From positions 5,826,085 through 5,890,084 of the forward strand of contig OX422192.1 in assembly GCA_949130485.1 (NCBI GenBank): 64,000 nt of DNA. The letters are read 5' to 3'. Within the stretch, counting starts at the first letter, position 1, and each line of letters begins with the position of its first letter. Below, piece after piece: positions 42,151 through 54,000 of this stretch. A program made the translations under genes and the position numbers. This stretch comes from Agelas oroides. Its lineage: Eukaryota; Porifera; Demospongiae; Agelasida; Agelasidae. The notes beneath the pieces are model-generated. The model was not told the DNA's origin. It saw only the letters and a program-made list of their open reading frames with translations, and did not search any database.

Positions 42151-44276
42151 TACCTCTATAACATAGGCCTCCCTGAGTAACATGAGCATCAAGGCTAGGA
42201 ACCAAGTCCCTGGCCCGATTGATCCCCCGAAGTCAGAGCTTCCACACTAACTATTTGTGTATGTTTATCATGCTCTGCATCAACTCATCCCTCACCATCT
42301 TTACTGCAAATACCTCTATGTACCACCAACATATTGCATTTCCTCCACTCTTCCCTTCTGGTATTCGTGTCCCATGTTAAGTCAGTATCAAAGCATTCTT
42401 CCCTCCTTTCATGCATCATCTGTTGTCAGACAGCCATGGTATATAAAGACTCACCTCATAGTCACCAGTCATCTCCTGAAGAAGACTCATCCCGAAGTCG
42501 AAATATTGAGATTAAGTTTATTTAAGCCACTCGGCTGTCTACTGTTAAAGTGTCTGTCGCGGAACGTGGACCTCCCGCAACAACGACGGACACGCCACCT
42601 CACCGCTGAAGCTCGCCAGTCTACCGCTAGCGTCGGGAGCATCTCTCCGCCTCGCGTCCAACGCTCGCCCCCCCCCTCCCACTCCCATTAAGAAAACCGC
42701 ATATTTAGCTGCATGGCCGGATTAGGATTCGGTTTAGAAGTCTACTGTAAACGAGGTTACAAAGAGTCTACCGATTATATATCCTGCGCAGAGAACGTTA
42801 CTTTTCTCAGCCGTTTGTCTCGGCTTGCTCTTAATGGCAAGCTACCAATATTTAGAGCTGAAGGAGGTGGTGGTTGAGGAGTCGGAGTCACCCATCTCAA
42901 AGGTGAGTCTGAGGTGGAATAGCTCGATGTATATATCCAACGGATATATTTATATAATTGATTTGACAATAGCAGTACTATATAGTAAATAAGATATGTA
43001 CTCACCTATTTGGATTACAAAAAGTAATTGAGCGTTCAATGATGATGCTGATTCAAATTGTTGACTGTATCGGCTATCTTTCGCCAGCTTTTTATGTCTG
43101 GTTTTACATGAGATACAAACTAACATCAATACAGCTAAGATCTCTTGATAAAACATGTAGAAAGACCTCACATGTATACAAGAAGGTAGTGAGAAGTATT
43201 TGGCATTGATTATTTGATTTCTTGAGAGGTCCTGGCAAGGAGTAGCATGGAGAGAAACTGTACATAGGCTCGAAACAATCATGGCTAGGTTTTCATATAT
43301 AACTGTATGTTTTATACATTCATTAGCACCCAACGATTGCATAGTGCATCGCCCCAGTTTGGAGTATATGCATATCTACTAAGTGTTATTACATAACTGT
43401 ATGGGAGATCTACTAGTTTAGTCCAGTAATAGCATTGACACTCTTTCCCCATTAAATTTGTATGTTTTGCATGGAAGCCACTACATTTCAAAAGTTTGTG
43501 TTGACTGAATCCTTAATATAACTAACTACAAATCCAGCTAATATAGCTTGTATTTAAAGTAACATTAAATTTTATAGCAGAGAAAAAATTTACCAGTAGG
43601 TAACCTGTGGATGGTGCAACTGCCATACACCTGAGAAATCTAGCTGATATAGCTCCTATTACAAATTGAATGTCATGAGAGACCTACCATAGATCTGTTG
43701 TGGAGCATTTTCCCACACATTCACTACATGACCACAGTTTCTTTGTCAATTGTACATAATTAAGGAGACTGTTACCTAATATATCGATTCCTAGACTAAC
43801 ATTTCTGTAACAAGCATGTTCACAATTTACACGTCCTCTGTGAAACTTGATACACAGAGTACAGGCAACATGTTATAGGTGACTTAAAGATTTGTCGTCC
43901 TTTTACAAACCAACCTGGACCCTTTTAAGGTTTATGAGTGTTGGAGGACGGGCCAGTCAGCGCTCTGCAGATGGATATACGCATACCTGTTGGCACGCAG
44001 TTATCCATCCTGCGCCACCTTGTTCCTGGCATGCAATCTCTGTCTTAAACCTGAACTACCCTGCATGTTTCCACCATGCAAATCTCCATCCTAAACCTGA
44101 GCTAGCTACCCAATACTCCCCCCAAGAACTACCTCCCTCCTTTCAAATTACATCACCCCACCCATGAAATGTTTTGTGGGCTACAGCAACAAACCATGGT
44201 AGGATGGATACAAACATACAGATGCTAACAATGCTTCCAACAATAGCTCCTAACTCATAGACCTATAGGCAGCAAT
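42151..44276. other. No gene recognised
   Basis: The first 390 bp probably include the 3' end of the Penelope-like element. The rest is AT-rich with no coding signal; C-rich low complexity near 42650-42690. Confidence 0.4.
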
Positions 44277-45580
44277 TCAAAGTGACGTCAGTGCTGGCAG
44301 GATGCCTGGGAATGTGTGAAGGACAGCGCTGCCAACCGCTCCTGTGGGACCCGCACATACAACAAATATGCGGAACTGCTCCATCAGCCTAAGAGAGAAT
44401 CCTCCACACCACATGCTGCCGCCGTTGTTGCCACTCCACTCTGAAACTGTGTCCTGAGTAGTCCTGTGCATCGAGACCAGCTCTCAACAACACCTCCCTC
44501 ATACTTCTAACAAACGTATCACGAGTAAGGTAACTGCCCTTCCTAAAACGGAAAAGAGGTCCTGGATCCGGGCCACGCAAGGCCAGGTATGCTGTGATCA
44601 CTGCCACCGGGCTGATGCCATGATAGGCAGTTGTTTGTGTGTCCCAGAAAAATGGACACCCACTTTTTAAAGGGGTCAGTCTTCGATGCATTGATGAACA
44701 CCTTCACAACTGTAGGATTCTCTCTAGAGTCGATCTGTACATCTTTGACTGTCAAGTGGGCAGATGGGTCATAATGTGAGGTGGATGGGGCTGTGATTTC
44801 CCCTGAACGTAAGAAACCAAAAAAACACAAGCAGCATGCCACCCACAGAATAATACCGTCTGGCTCCTGTGCTGACTCAGCCAAGACCGAATGAACCTTG
44901 GCAAGGATCCCTGGAGTGATAGGCATCTTAGACCTCTTGTCAACTGGGCATTGCTTTGCTTGGTTGTACTTAATCCCCCTCAGCAAATACTCCAAGATGG
45001 GCATTGATGACACAAATGGGTCACCAAACCTGGCCATGATCTAACCAAACCTGGTGGCGGACAGATACGACTTAATCGTTTGATGCTTAAGGTTATTGTC
45101 TGCTAAATATGCCACAAACTGACAAAGTCCATCTTCCGAGACTGGGTATGGTTTGCATACTGCTGTCTTGCAAAAATTCAAATACCACCTCTGACCACAT
45201 GCATGTGAGCGGTGGGCTGCTGGAGCTGGGGCTTGACGAAGGTATTGCTGAACAAGCTGATCCAATCTGCTGACATCCAGTTGGGTTCTACCTCTGTCAA
45301 GCACTTGAGGAGAGCCAGATTCACGGCTGCCGGGTGTGGGTGGGCCTGTGGGTTGGATGCAAAGAAAGCTGGGAGATTATCCCGGGAGACATCATCAGCT
45401 TCAATGTTTGAAACTCCTGGTATATACATGCTTTGCAACCAAGGAAAATTTAGAAATGTGCCTCTATAAAAAAATACAAGCATCTCATCAGATGTGCTAG
45501 CTGCTTGTCCCTGCACACTTGAGTTTACCACGGAAATTTCTGCCTCATTATCACAACAGCAAAGAACTGTGCAACCTCTC
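44277..45580 (-). pseudogene. DIRS-type retroelement: RNase H end and tyrosine recombinase, broken
   Basis: On the minus strand: MYIPGVSNIEADDVSRDNLP (end of RNase H, HxPG..N..AD..SR form), then RSHACGQRWYLNFCKTA (recombinase N-terminal domain), CLCFFGFLRSGEITAPS with the first catalytic Arg, AYLALRGPDPGPLF, and the box GHSFR with the second Arg. Downstream remnants follow to 44277. Breaks: a frame change between 45304 and 45178, an in-frame TAG near 45041, a shift near 44690 and another after GHSFR. RNase H followed by a tyrosine recombinase fits DIRS or Ngaro elements. Confidence 0.8.
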
Positions 45581-46679
45581 CAATGGGAACCCCAGATTCC
45601 TGCTGCTAATATAATAGGAGCAATTCCTTTACTGCCTCACTCGTAACGTTAATTTGAGTGAGCCTCAGACCCGTGGCGTAACTGTGAGCCTCACAGTGAT
45701 AAGTCAAGTGTGAGAGAGCCTCACACTCGAAATGTTAATATGAATGAGCCTCAGACCCTTAGCGCAACTGTGAGGGAGCCTCACACTTGTAATGTCAATA
45801 TGAGCCTCAAACACCGAACAGCCCCAGCCCAACCCTAGCCATAGCTCAGACTTACGGAACCGACTATTCCCCTAGGCATCCCGTTACTGTAGCAAAGCAC
45901 ACGCCATAACTAGCGTAAAGATGCCGTTACTAAGAGAAGCACGCTCCCATTTAAAGCCCCCCGACCGCGTCTCACACACAAACTAGTATACTCACCGTGA
46001 GAAAGTCGCCACAGCACAGACCCGAGTGTCCAGCGAAAGAGTCTTCAGTACAGAAACGCCTACCGCCGAATAACAAGCCTCCCAGACGCACGGGACAACA
46101 GCGAGTTTGCGGGAGATGATATGTTGGTCCGCCCATCCCCCTAGTTAGTGTTATGATAATTCCACCCATTAGCCCCACCCCCAATTTGCTTAGTAATTAG
46201 ATAATTACACCCCAAGATGCAACTTAAAGGACCCGGGTAAATAATATAATTAAAGTACACCCCAAGATGCAATGTGGCCAGCCCCCCCCCCCTCCCTTTG
46301 CTTATACCGTTCAAGCAGGCCGGCCCCAGCACCCACTTTCCTTCTGTGACTGAGTGAGCCCTCTGCTCACCACACCTCCGTAAATGTGGGTCCCCCCAAC
46401 CTGACAGCGCCCAACCACCAGGAGCCGGAACTGTCAGTGACGCGAACTTCAGACGGCGAAAGCCGCGTCGCTGACCTGAGCCTTGGCTGCCGTCAGCTTT
46501 TCAACTACTTTGTCCGCTATTGCCGATAGGTGGGCCTCCGTAAGCTCGAGTCTTCTGGGCGAGGACGTTTCCTCGCACATGCAACTGGGAGTGCACAAAT
46601 GAGTTTGCCCTGCGCATGCACAGTCGCGCCCAAAGCTAGGCACCCCGCCCACCGGCCCGTCCTCCAATGTTAACTTAGT
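45581..46679. other. Repeat-rich, no gene recognised
   Basis: GAGCCTCAC blocks at 45640-45815; two copies of caccccaagatgcaa (46210 and 46259); a minus-strand 95-codon ORF at 46449-46736 (LELTEAHLSAIADKVVEKL) that enters a neighbouring TIR and is unproven. Confidence 0.45.
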
Positions 46680-47126
46680 TAGTCTCGTGCCCAGCCGTCC
46701 ACGCCCCCCGGCGGACAACGTCAGGAGGTAGTGCAAGTATACGGATTTTGTATACGTACATTACATCTTCCGGTGATATCCGTTATGATAATCGGAATTA
46801 TGCGGTTGTCGTACAACGGAAGAGCTGTGCCAGACGGCAGATTTCGGCACCATCTGTTCCAAGCTGTGTTCATGCGAACGACCTATCTTTCAAGACGTGT
46901 ATTTCAGGTGGTCAAGGGTCGACACATCGAGACCGCTGTTACTGCTCCCGTCGGTATGTGAGAACGCTGTAAAAGCCGGGTCCAGCTTGAAGCCTCTGAA
47001 ATTGGTGAGATTCAAGCGCCCATAGCGCATGAACGCAGGGCGCTATCAAGACTGGACTTGCACCAGATTTAAGATCTGTTTGTGTGCTTTCTGAAAATCC
47101 TCACATGATGCTGTGACATCTGTAAT

Positions 47127-47222
47127 GGATTGACTTGTGTAGCTAGACAGACAAACAATGTCATAGACAAATGTAATGGATTGACTTGTGTAGCTAGACA
47201 GACAAACAATGTCATAGACAAT
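47127..47222. repeat. 48-bp tandem duplication
   Basis: Two copies of the phrase starting aatggattgacttgtgtagc inside the foldback arm. Confidence 0.85.
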
Positions 47223-48821
47223 TGTCTCTGATTTCTATTATAATCTCATTATACATTGGCAGCTGCATTTGATTTTTGAGCTTGTATAAATGGGCTGATT
47301 TCTTTTTGAATGAGAGCTTCGATTTGAGAACTATCTGATGTGAGCGGCGATACTACAACATCCCCATTAGATTTGGAGCTATAAGCCCGTGAAGTTAACC
47401 ATGTTTTGTGGTTTTGGTACGCATGGGTAAGTTTGTCCAATCGTATCTCCTGAACCCTACCACCTATGGACATGAGACTTGAACCATTCGATGCAGCAAA
47501 GATTGAAGTTTATAAGGGTATGTAAAAGTAGTGTTACATCCCCATCAGATATGGAGCTGTGAGCCCGTGAAATAAACCATTTTTCATGATTTTGATGCAC
47601 ACAGGTAAATTTGTGTGACTGTATCTCTTGAACCCTTCCCTCTACAGACACGAACCTTGTACCATTGGATACAGCAAAGATTGAGGTTTATAAAGACGTG
47701 TTCAAGCGTTGTGACATCCCCATCACAATTGGAGCTGTGAGTCCTTGAAGTAAACCATGTTTAATGGTTCTGTATGCATTGGTAATTTTGTGTGACCACA
47801 TCTCCTGAACCCTACAACTTAAAGACATGGAACTTGTACTGTAGGACACAGCAAAGATTAGCATTTATAAGGATGTGTTGAAGTATCGTGACATCCACAT
47901 TAGATTTGGAACTGCGAGCCCATGTGTTGGTTTTGGTACGTACGCATTGGTAATTCTGTGTGACCATATCTCCCGAACCCTATTAACTGTGGACATGGAA
48001 CTTGTACTGTTGGACACAGCAAGGACATGCAAATGACTTGGCATGAACCCCAGGGAGGTGTACATTATGCTGGCATCATAATTAGTAGCCTTGAGCGAAC
48101 GAGCATAATTCTTAAAACCCGGAGCATAATACATAAAATTTAGTGCATAATAAAATGATTTTACGAAGAGGCTACACATGCTCTTGTAAAGTCATTAGTC
48201 ACTAGTTGCTGACTTGACTACAACAAGAGTTCCACCTCAGCCAACGGTAAATCCAGTGATCAACAGCTTGCATCTATGTCCACTGAGTCTGAGTTTTGTA
48301 GGAGTTTGTCACTTAGTCACACAAGCCACACTCTCTGCAAAAGGTGTGGCTTGCATGACTATTCGTTGCCGTCACTAACGAGATTCAGTCATCTGTATTT
48401 TGCACAGTTCTATTGTATATTGAAGAAAGACCAATATTTCGTGAGCATAATTTCAGCACAATCAGTACTCTTTTAGCTAAAAATGTAGGAATTACGGAAT
48501 AACATAATTAGACAATTTTGAGCATAGTGTACATGTGCTTAATGAGCCCAAACATGCACTTAGGATTGTATACACCTCTGAACATTTAAACCGAATATTT
48601 TGTTTACTGGAACACTTTAAACGAGATAGGAACATGCTCAAGGCTAGTGATACACTGACTTAGGCTGACCCATCTGTCACCTGACATACGTTTATGTCAG
48701 CATACAAGCCTGTAATACATAACAGTACTTTAAGCAAGAAACATCAATCTCTCATTGTGTGTTACTACACTATTGAAAAGCAATTTTTGCTCTGACTGCA
48801 ACTGGCAATGTTTGGTGATTA

Positions 48822-49055
48822 TTATGCGTTCTTGGTTTCTATGATTGGACACAGCAAGGACTAAGCACAATAAAGGAATTTAGATGTTATGAAGCGAAAA
48901 TAGAGGAAAGTGAAAGGGCCAGGAGTCGAACCGTCTGGCTATTGTGGCTCAGTGGCAGAGCACTGGTGGCCCAAGCCAGAGGTGTCCTGGGTTCGGCTAA
49001 ATTCCTTATTGTGCTTAGTCCTTGCTGCGTCCAATCATACAAGCCAAGAACGTAT
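48822..49055. mobile_element. Hairpin with rearranged SINE head
   Basis: ggacacagcaaggactaagc and its inverse near 49010-49030 form arms around a rearranged tRNA-like head (48935-48997) and a piece of the same SINE body in reverse. Confidence 0.5.
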
Positions 49056-50050
49056 AATAAAATGCGCTCTTGTAGAAACATATTAGCTTATTAGATGCAA
49101 TTCAGTGTATGGATGTTCAGAGGCATACTACAAATACAAATTTGCTTGCTGTGTCCTACAGTACAAGTTCCATGTCTTTAAGTTGTAGGGTTCAGGAGAT
49201 ATGGTCACACAAAATTACCAATGCATAGCTACAGAACCATGAAACATGGTTTACTTCATGGATTCACAGCTCTAATTGCAATGAGGATGTCACTATGCTT
49301 GAACACGTCTTCATAAACCTCAATCTTTGCTGTATCCAATGGTACAAGGTTCGTGTCTGTAGAAGGAAGGGTTCAAGAGATACAGTCACACAAATTTACC
49401 CGTGTGCATCAAAATCATGAAAAATGGTTTATTTCACGGGCTCACAGCTCCATATCTGATGGGGATGTAACACTACTTTTACATACCTTTATAAACTTCA
49501 ATCTTTGCTGCATCGAATGGTTCAAGTCTCATGTCCATAGGTGGTAGGGTTCAGGAGATACGATTGGACAAACTTACCCATGCGCACCAAAACCACAAAA
49601 CATGGTTAACTTCACGGGCTTATAGCTCCAAATCTAATGGGGGATGTCACAACATCATGTGAGGAGTTTCAGAAAGCACACAAACAGATCTTTAATCTGG
49701 TACAAGTCCGGTCTTGATAGCGCCCTGCGTTCATGCGCTATGGGCGCTTGAATCTCACCAATTTCAGAGGCTTCAAGCTGGATCCGGCTTTTACAGCGTT
49801 CTCACATACCGACGGGAGCAGTAACAGCGATCTCAACAGCTGTATGGACCCATGACCACCAGAAATACACATGTCTTGAAGGATAGGTCGTTCGCATAAA
49901 CACAGCTTGGAACAAATGGTGCCGAAATCTGCCGTCTGGCACAGCTCTTTCGTTGTACAACAACCGCGTAACTCCGATTATCATAACGGATATCACCGGA
50001 AGATGTAATGTACGTATACAAAATCCGTATACTTGCACTACCTCCTCTGG

Positions 50051-50495
50051 TCTGGTGGTTTGATTTGAATTCTTGTCACGAAGGCGTGTCTGGTGAACTA
50101 AATAATTATTGCCAAGAATGCAATTATCAGACCTGTTCTCTGCTTGCTGCTCGATTGGTTGTGTAGCCTTACCTTCAAGCAGTCAACAACGTTTCCTAAC
50201 CATCGAAGCTAGTGAAAGGAGCAGCTAGCGACATCCTTCACTCACATGAACTCGCAAACCGCCTGAGCTTGTTCGGAAGTAGGTTGGTTGTAGCCCAGTT
50301 CTTAAATGAACAGAGCGCTGATACATAGAGTTCTCTCTTCCACATAAAAATTGCAAACCTCGGAATAAAATTGAGGCGGCCATTTTGCACTTCAATGACG
50401 TAGCAACCTTTAATTGTGCGTTCTGCGATTTGATTGCTCATCCCACATTGATGAGAAAGGTGTTAGTGACAAGAAATTTAAATCAAACCACCAGA
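50051..50495. mobile_element. TCTGGTGGTTTGATTT TIR element nested in foldback arm
   Basis: TCTGGTGGTTTGATTT(G/A)AA at both ends in inversion, through CTTGTCAC. The other arm of the host element lacks it (near 46728). Confidence 0.75.
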
Positions 50496-50868
50496 CGTTC
50501 TCCATCCACCGGGGGGCATGGACGGCTGGGCACGAGACTACAATTGCATAAGGTCTGATCTAACGTACAAAGTGCGCATGTGCATGGTTAGTCTCAGAAA
50601 AAGTGGTCGGGCGAAAACCCAACTAACCCCCGCTTACTACGGCCATGCGGCTTAGACCCTGTTACATCATTCATATGAAGTGCATCAATGCAAGAAACAT
50701 GCCTAACATGCCTAAAGAGAACGACAGTCTCCCTAGAAGCCATGGTGTGTATGTTGCAGACAAGTTACCTGTCCTTCATTTTAATTCCAATCCTCAAGTA
50801 GTTACCGACATTCTTCCTATTGATAGCTGATCTGACAAATTTTTCTACTTGCTTAATATAAAATTCAG

Positions 50869-51059
50869 AAGCTGAAATTTTTGAAGTTGACCTTCTGATG
50901 ATTGACAAGCTACTTAGAAATAATGGAAAGAAAGCTGACTGTGCTCTTTCTCCAAATCAGTATTGTCTACTGTCTGGGGCAGCTGAAGGTGGCCATGTGA
51001 ACATATTGAAAGACCTTGTTAAAAGATGGGCTGACATCACCATCAAAAATAAGAAAGGG
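50869..51059 (+). CDS. Ankyrin exon 1 (of those seen)
   Basis: MIDKLLRNNGKKADCAL, then LSGAAEGGHVNILKDLVKRW and ADITIKNKKG before gtgagt; one helix pair plus one full repeat. Confidence 0.75.
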
Positions 51060-54000
51060 GTGAGTGGTGAAACTATACTCCATACTGCTGATTAGACTTT
51101 AAGTTGCCCTAATTCTCTTTAAGGGTCATTTGAAAAGCTGGATTATAGACTCTAGACTGCATGGACTCGTCGAATGGACTATGGACTAGATTATGGACTG
51201 AAATTTGGACCAATATTTGGACTGATGCACACTTAATGTTGACAATCTCGTAATCTCAGTGTCTCAAACTGTTGTTTAAAGATCATAATTCGAGAGCATT
51301 GTAGGTTCTCATGTGACTAAATGCACAAGAGCATTTTTTCAAGCCTAATTAAAGATGCTAGTGATTGTTCAGTGCCTGTGATGCTAATTCTAGCTTTGTT
51401 CAGCCTCACTGAATATCAGAATCAACAGAGGTCTTCAAACGTGTCTTGGTGTTTTCCACTGTATATATGAGAACAGAGTTAAGCCTTGAATGGCACAATT
51501 CTGAAATGCATTTTCATGCTCAGTCTGCTCTCTTGGACTCAGGTAACTAGATGTCGACTAACAAGTAACACTTACACAACATTAATACATACATAGAGAG
51601 CAGCAGAACCACTGCTTTAGCCAAGGCAGTGATTCTCAGAAGAAAACAGTCGATGTGGAGTTGTTTATTCCGAATTTCAGTCCATAGTCCAGACCAAAAG
51701 TCCAGCCTTTACACAGAGCCTATTTTTATGACCATAAAACCAATTTGAAAAATTGATTAGTTCACTTGGAAGTCAAGCAAGGCAACCTAAGCCATTGGCA
51801 AGGGTACAACGAATGATGCAGTAATTCACATATTAAAACAAGGCAAATGAATGCAGATATTGACCATTGCTCATGCTAAGCAGTTAAAATCCATTCTGCA
51901 GCACATTTTATTTACTGCATGCTCAAAGATGTGAACATATGACTAAGCAGCACAGTTGAACAGAGTGCATTCCATCGCGGTATCCTCTGTGGTTAGTGTC
52001 TAAATGGATTCAGTCTTGACCTGGGAAGTGTCTCCATTACTCGAATCTGTACCTTTTTGTGGTGGTTAGTTTTGGACTTATACATGTCATTTTATTGAGT
52101 GTGTACAATCTTATTGTTTAAGGAGAAACGATAAACGACCCCGTCTTCTACGCCAACATTGTGAATATAAAACAGATCTGCGTGTTTTGGAGTAGCCTCG
52201 TTCCCAAGCGCGGAGGGGAAGGAGGAGCGCCTGGTTTACACTGTTCCCGCATGCGCCCAATTATAGCAAAGGCCACATGGCAGAATTGGGTGCATGTACT
52301 AATATTATGACAAACAACGGTTCACGTGAATAGCACAACTCATCATAAAAATTACCCAAGCGTTTTTTTAGGACACTATAAACATCACTGCTACGTGCTC
52401 TGCCTAGTTTTATACTGTCAGATACAAACAGAAGTGTGTGGCAGGCAGTGGTAGGAATCGACTTTTGAAATTGGTGGATAACCGCATAAAGGTATGTTTC
52501 CTTGCTAAACGCAGTGATTGAAGGCAACCTGTTCTTTCTTGATCTTTATCTCGAGGTACCCAGCTATCTGAAGGCATAGAACAGTGCGATATAAAACTCA
52601 GTCGAACAGAACGCCAACTGACACATCAATGGTGTATTCAACACGGCAAGTTTGATGTCACCAGTATATGTACGTATGTACACGTACGAACACTGTTTCC
52701 ATGGAATTGAATTCCATGGCAATTAAGCGCATGCACAAACGGTGTGCACCAGGCGCGCTTTAAAAACGAGGCTAATTTTGCAGCTACTAATAAAAAGGAC
52801 TTGCTGTCTTTATATACCTTGGTCTACAGTAGCGTGTTGCCTATGCAAAGGATTGGCTAGAGTTTGCCTTCCCAATTTACATCTGGTTGATAGCCGGACT
52901 GATCATAATCTTCAGTTGCAAGTGTAAAATTGCAATGAGACTATGCAGTAAAGTACTGGCTACACTCGATTCCTTTCAGTTGCTAAGCTCAGCCATGCCA
53001 TAATCTTCTGCTTTGTCTTGGTACTTGCCTTCATTGTGTCCTTTCACCTCATGGAGTGTGTCCTAGAACCCTGCAGGGCGCTATGTCTTCCTGGCTGGTA
53101 GAACACCCTTAAGGGTTTATTGTTCCCACCAGTACATTGCCAACAGTGGAAGTCATACAGACCTTTTCTGCATGGGTGAACAAACTCAAACCCCTTTTTC
53201 AATGTCTATAATGGTCTTTATAAACATAGTTACCACTTCTTTCCTGCATTCTTGTTGTTTCTTCTAAACTTTCTCTTTATCTTCTTTGCTTTGAATGACC
53301 TTAGCATGCATGAAACTCATGCTTACTATACTATTTGCAGCTTGTTTGCTAGTTTAGGTGTTCATGGTGTCTACAAAAAACTATCTCTAAGTATTACCAA
53401 TTCCTCAAGCATCCTCAACCTTGGAATGCCCTCAGTGATTAGTAACTTCTTATAGTAACTGCTAAAATAGCCAAACAGTGGTCATAATTGTTTCTACTGG
53501 ACAGATATTTGTAACTTTTTATCATAGTTACATGCTACGAAGGTTACAAGCAAATAACCACATATCTGTTTCCAGTGGGGTAGGAAAGGGTATTTAGTAG
53601 GGAGGGGGGGGGGGGGGGGGCTAAGCTTTAGTAGTGTTGGTAAAAGATACCACGCGCCAAGCGCGCGGAGAAAATTTTTTAAACCACACCCACTAATTAG
53701 TGAAAAACTCGCCTTTGGATGCGCTCTCTGCGTGGGAGACCACGATCGGGACGATCCTACGGGTAAAGTTCAAAGACAAGGATCAGGATAAGACAAAGAG
53801 TACGTGGCACATAAAATGGCGAGTACCTATATAAATACAGTGAAGGAGGGGGGCTAAGCTCCCCCTGTGGTTGTGAAGGGGGGGGGCTACAGCCCCCCTA
53901 GCCCCCCCTATTCCTACACCCTTGTCTGTTTCAGCAGAACTTTGTTTTTGTCATCATCAGTGAAATGGTCAGGGAGCATGCAAGAAAACCTAAAAATCAC

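Larger units (their letters stand above)
46680..50540. mobile_element. Long-TIR foldback element, 3.86 kb
   Basis: Ends tagtctcgtgcccagccgtc and its inverse. Inverted arms about 46680-48020 and 49120-50540 share a unique block (46735-47050 with 49690-50040) and tandem units of about 178 bp: four on the left, anchors near 47376, 47552, 47732 and 47909, and three on the right, near 49617, 49438 and 49261. The 1.1-kb centre is unrelated. No transposase. Confidence 0.75.

Noticed and set aside
42257-42691. 144-codon ORF after the GIY-YIG remnant
   Set aside because: Low complexity, Pro/Ser/His-rich, no motif; most likely 3' region of the element and flanking DNA.
46449-46736. 95-codon ORF as a DIRS Gag
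   Set aside because: It lies upstream of the DIRS remnant on the right strand, but its first third is inside an unrelated TIR and no Gag motif is visible.
48935-48997. Functional tRNA gene
   Set aside because: Truncated after the T loop and embedded in a rearranged SINE hairpin.
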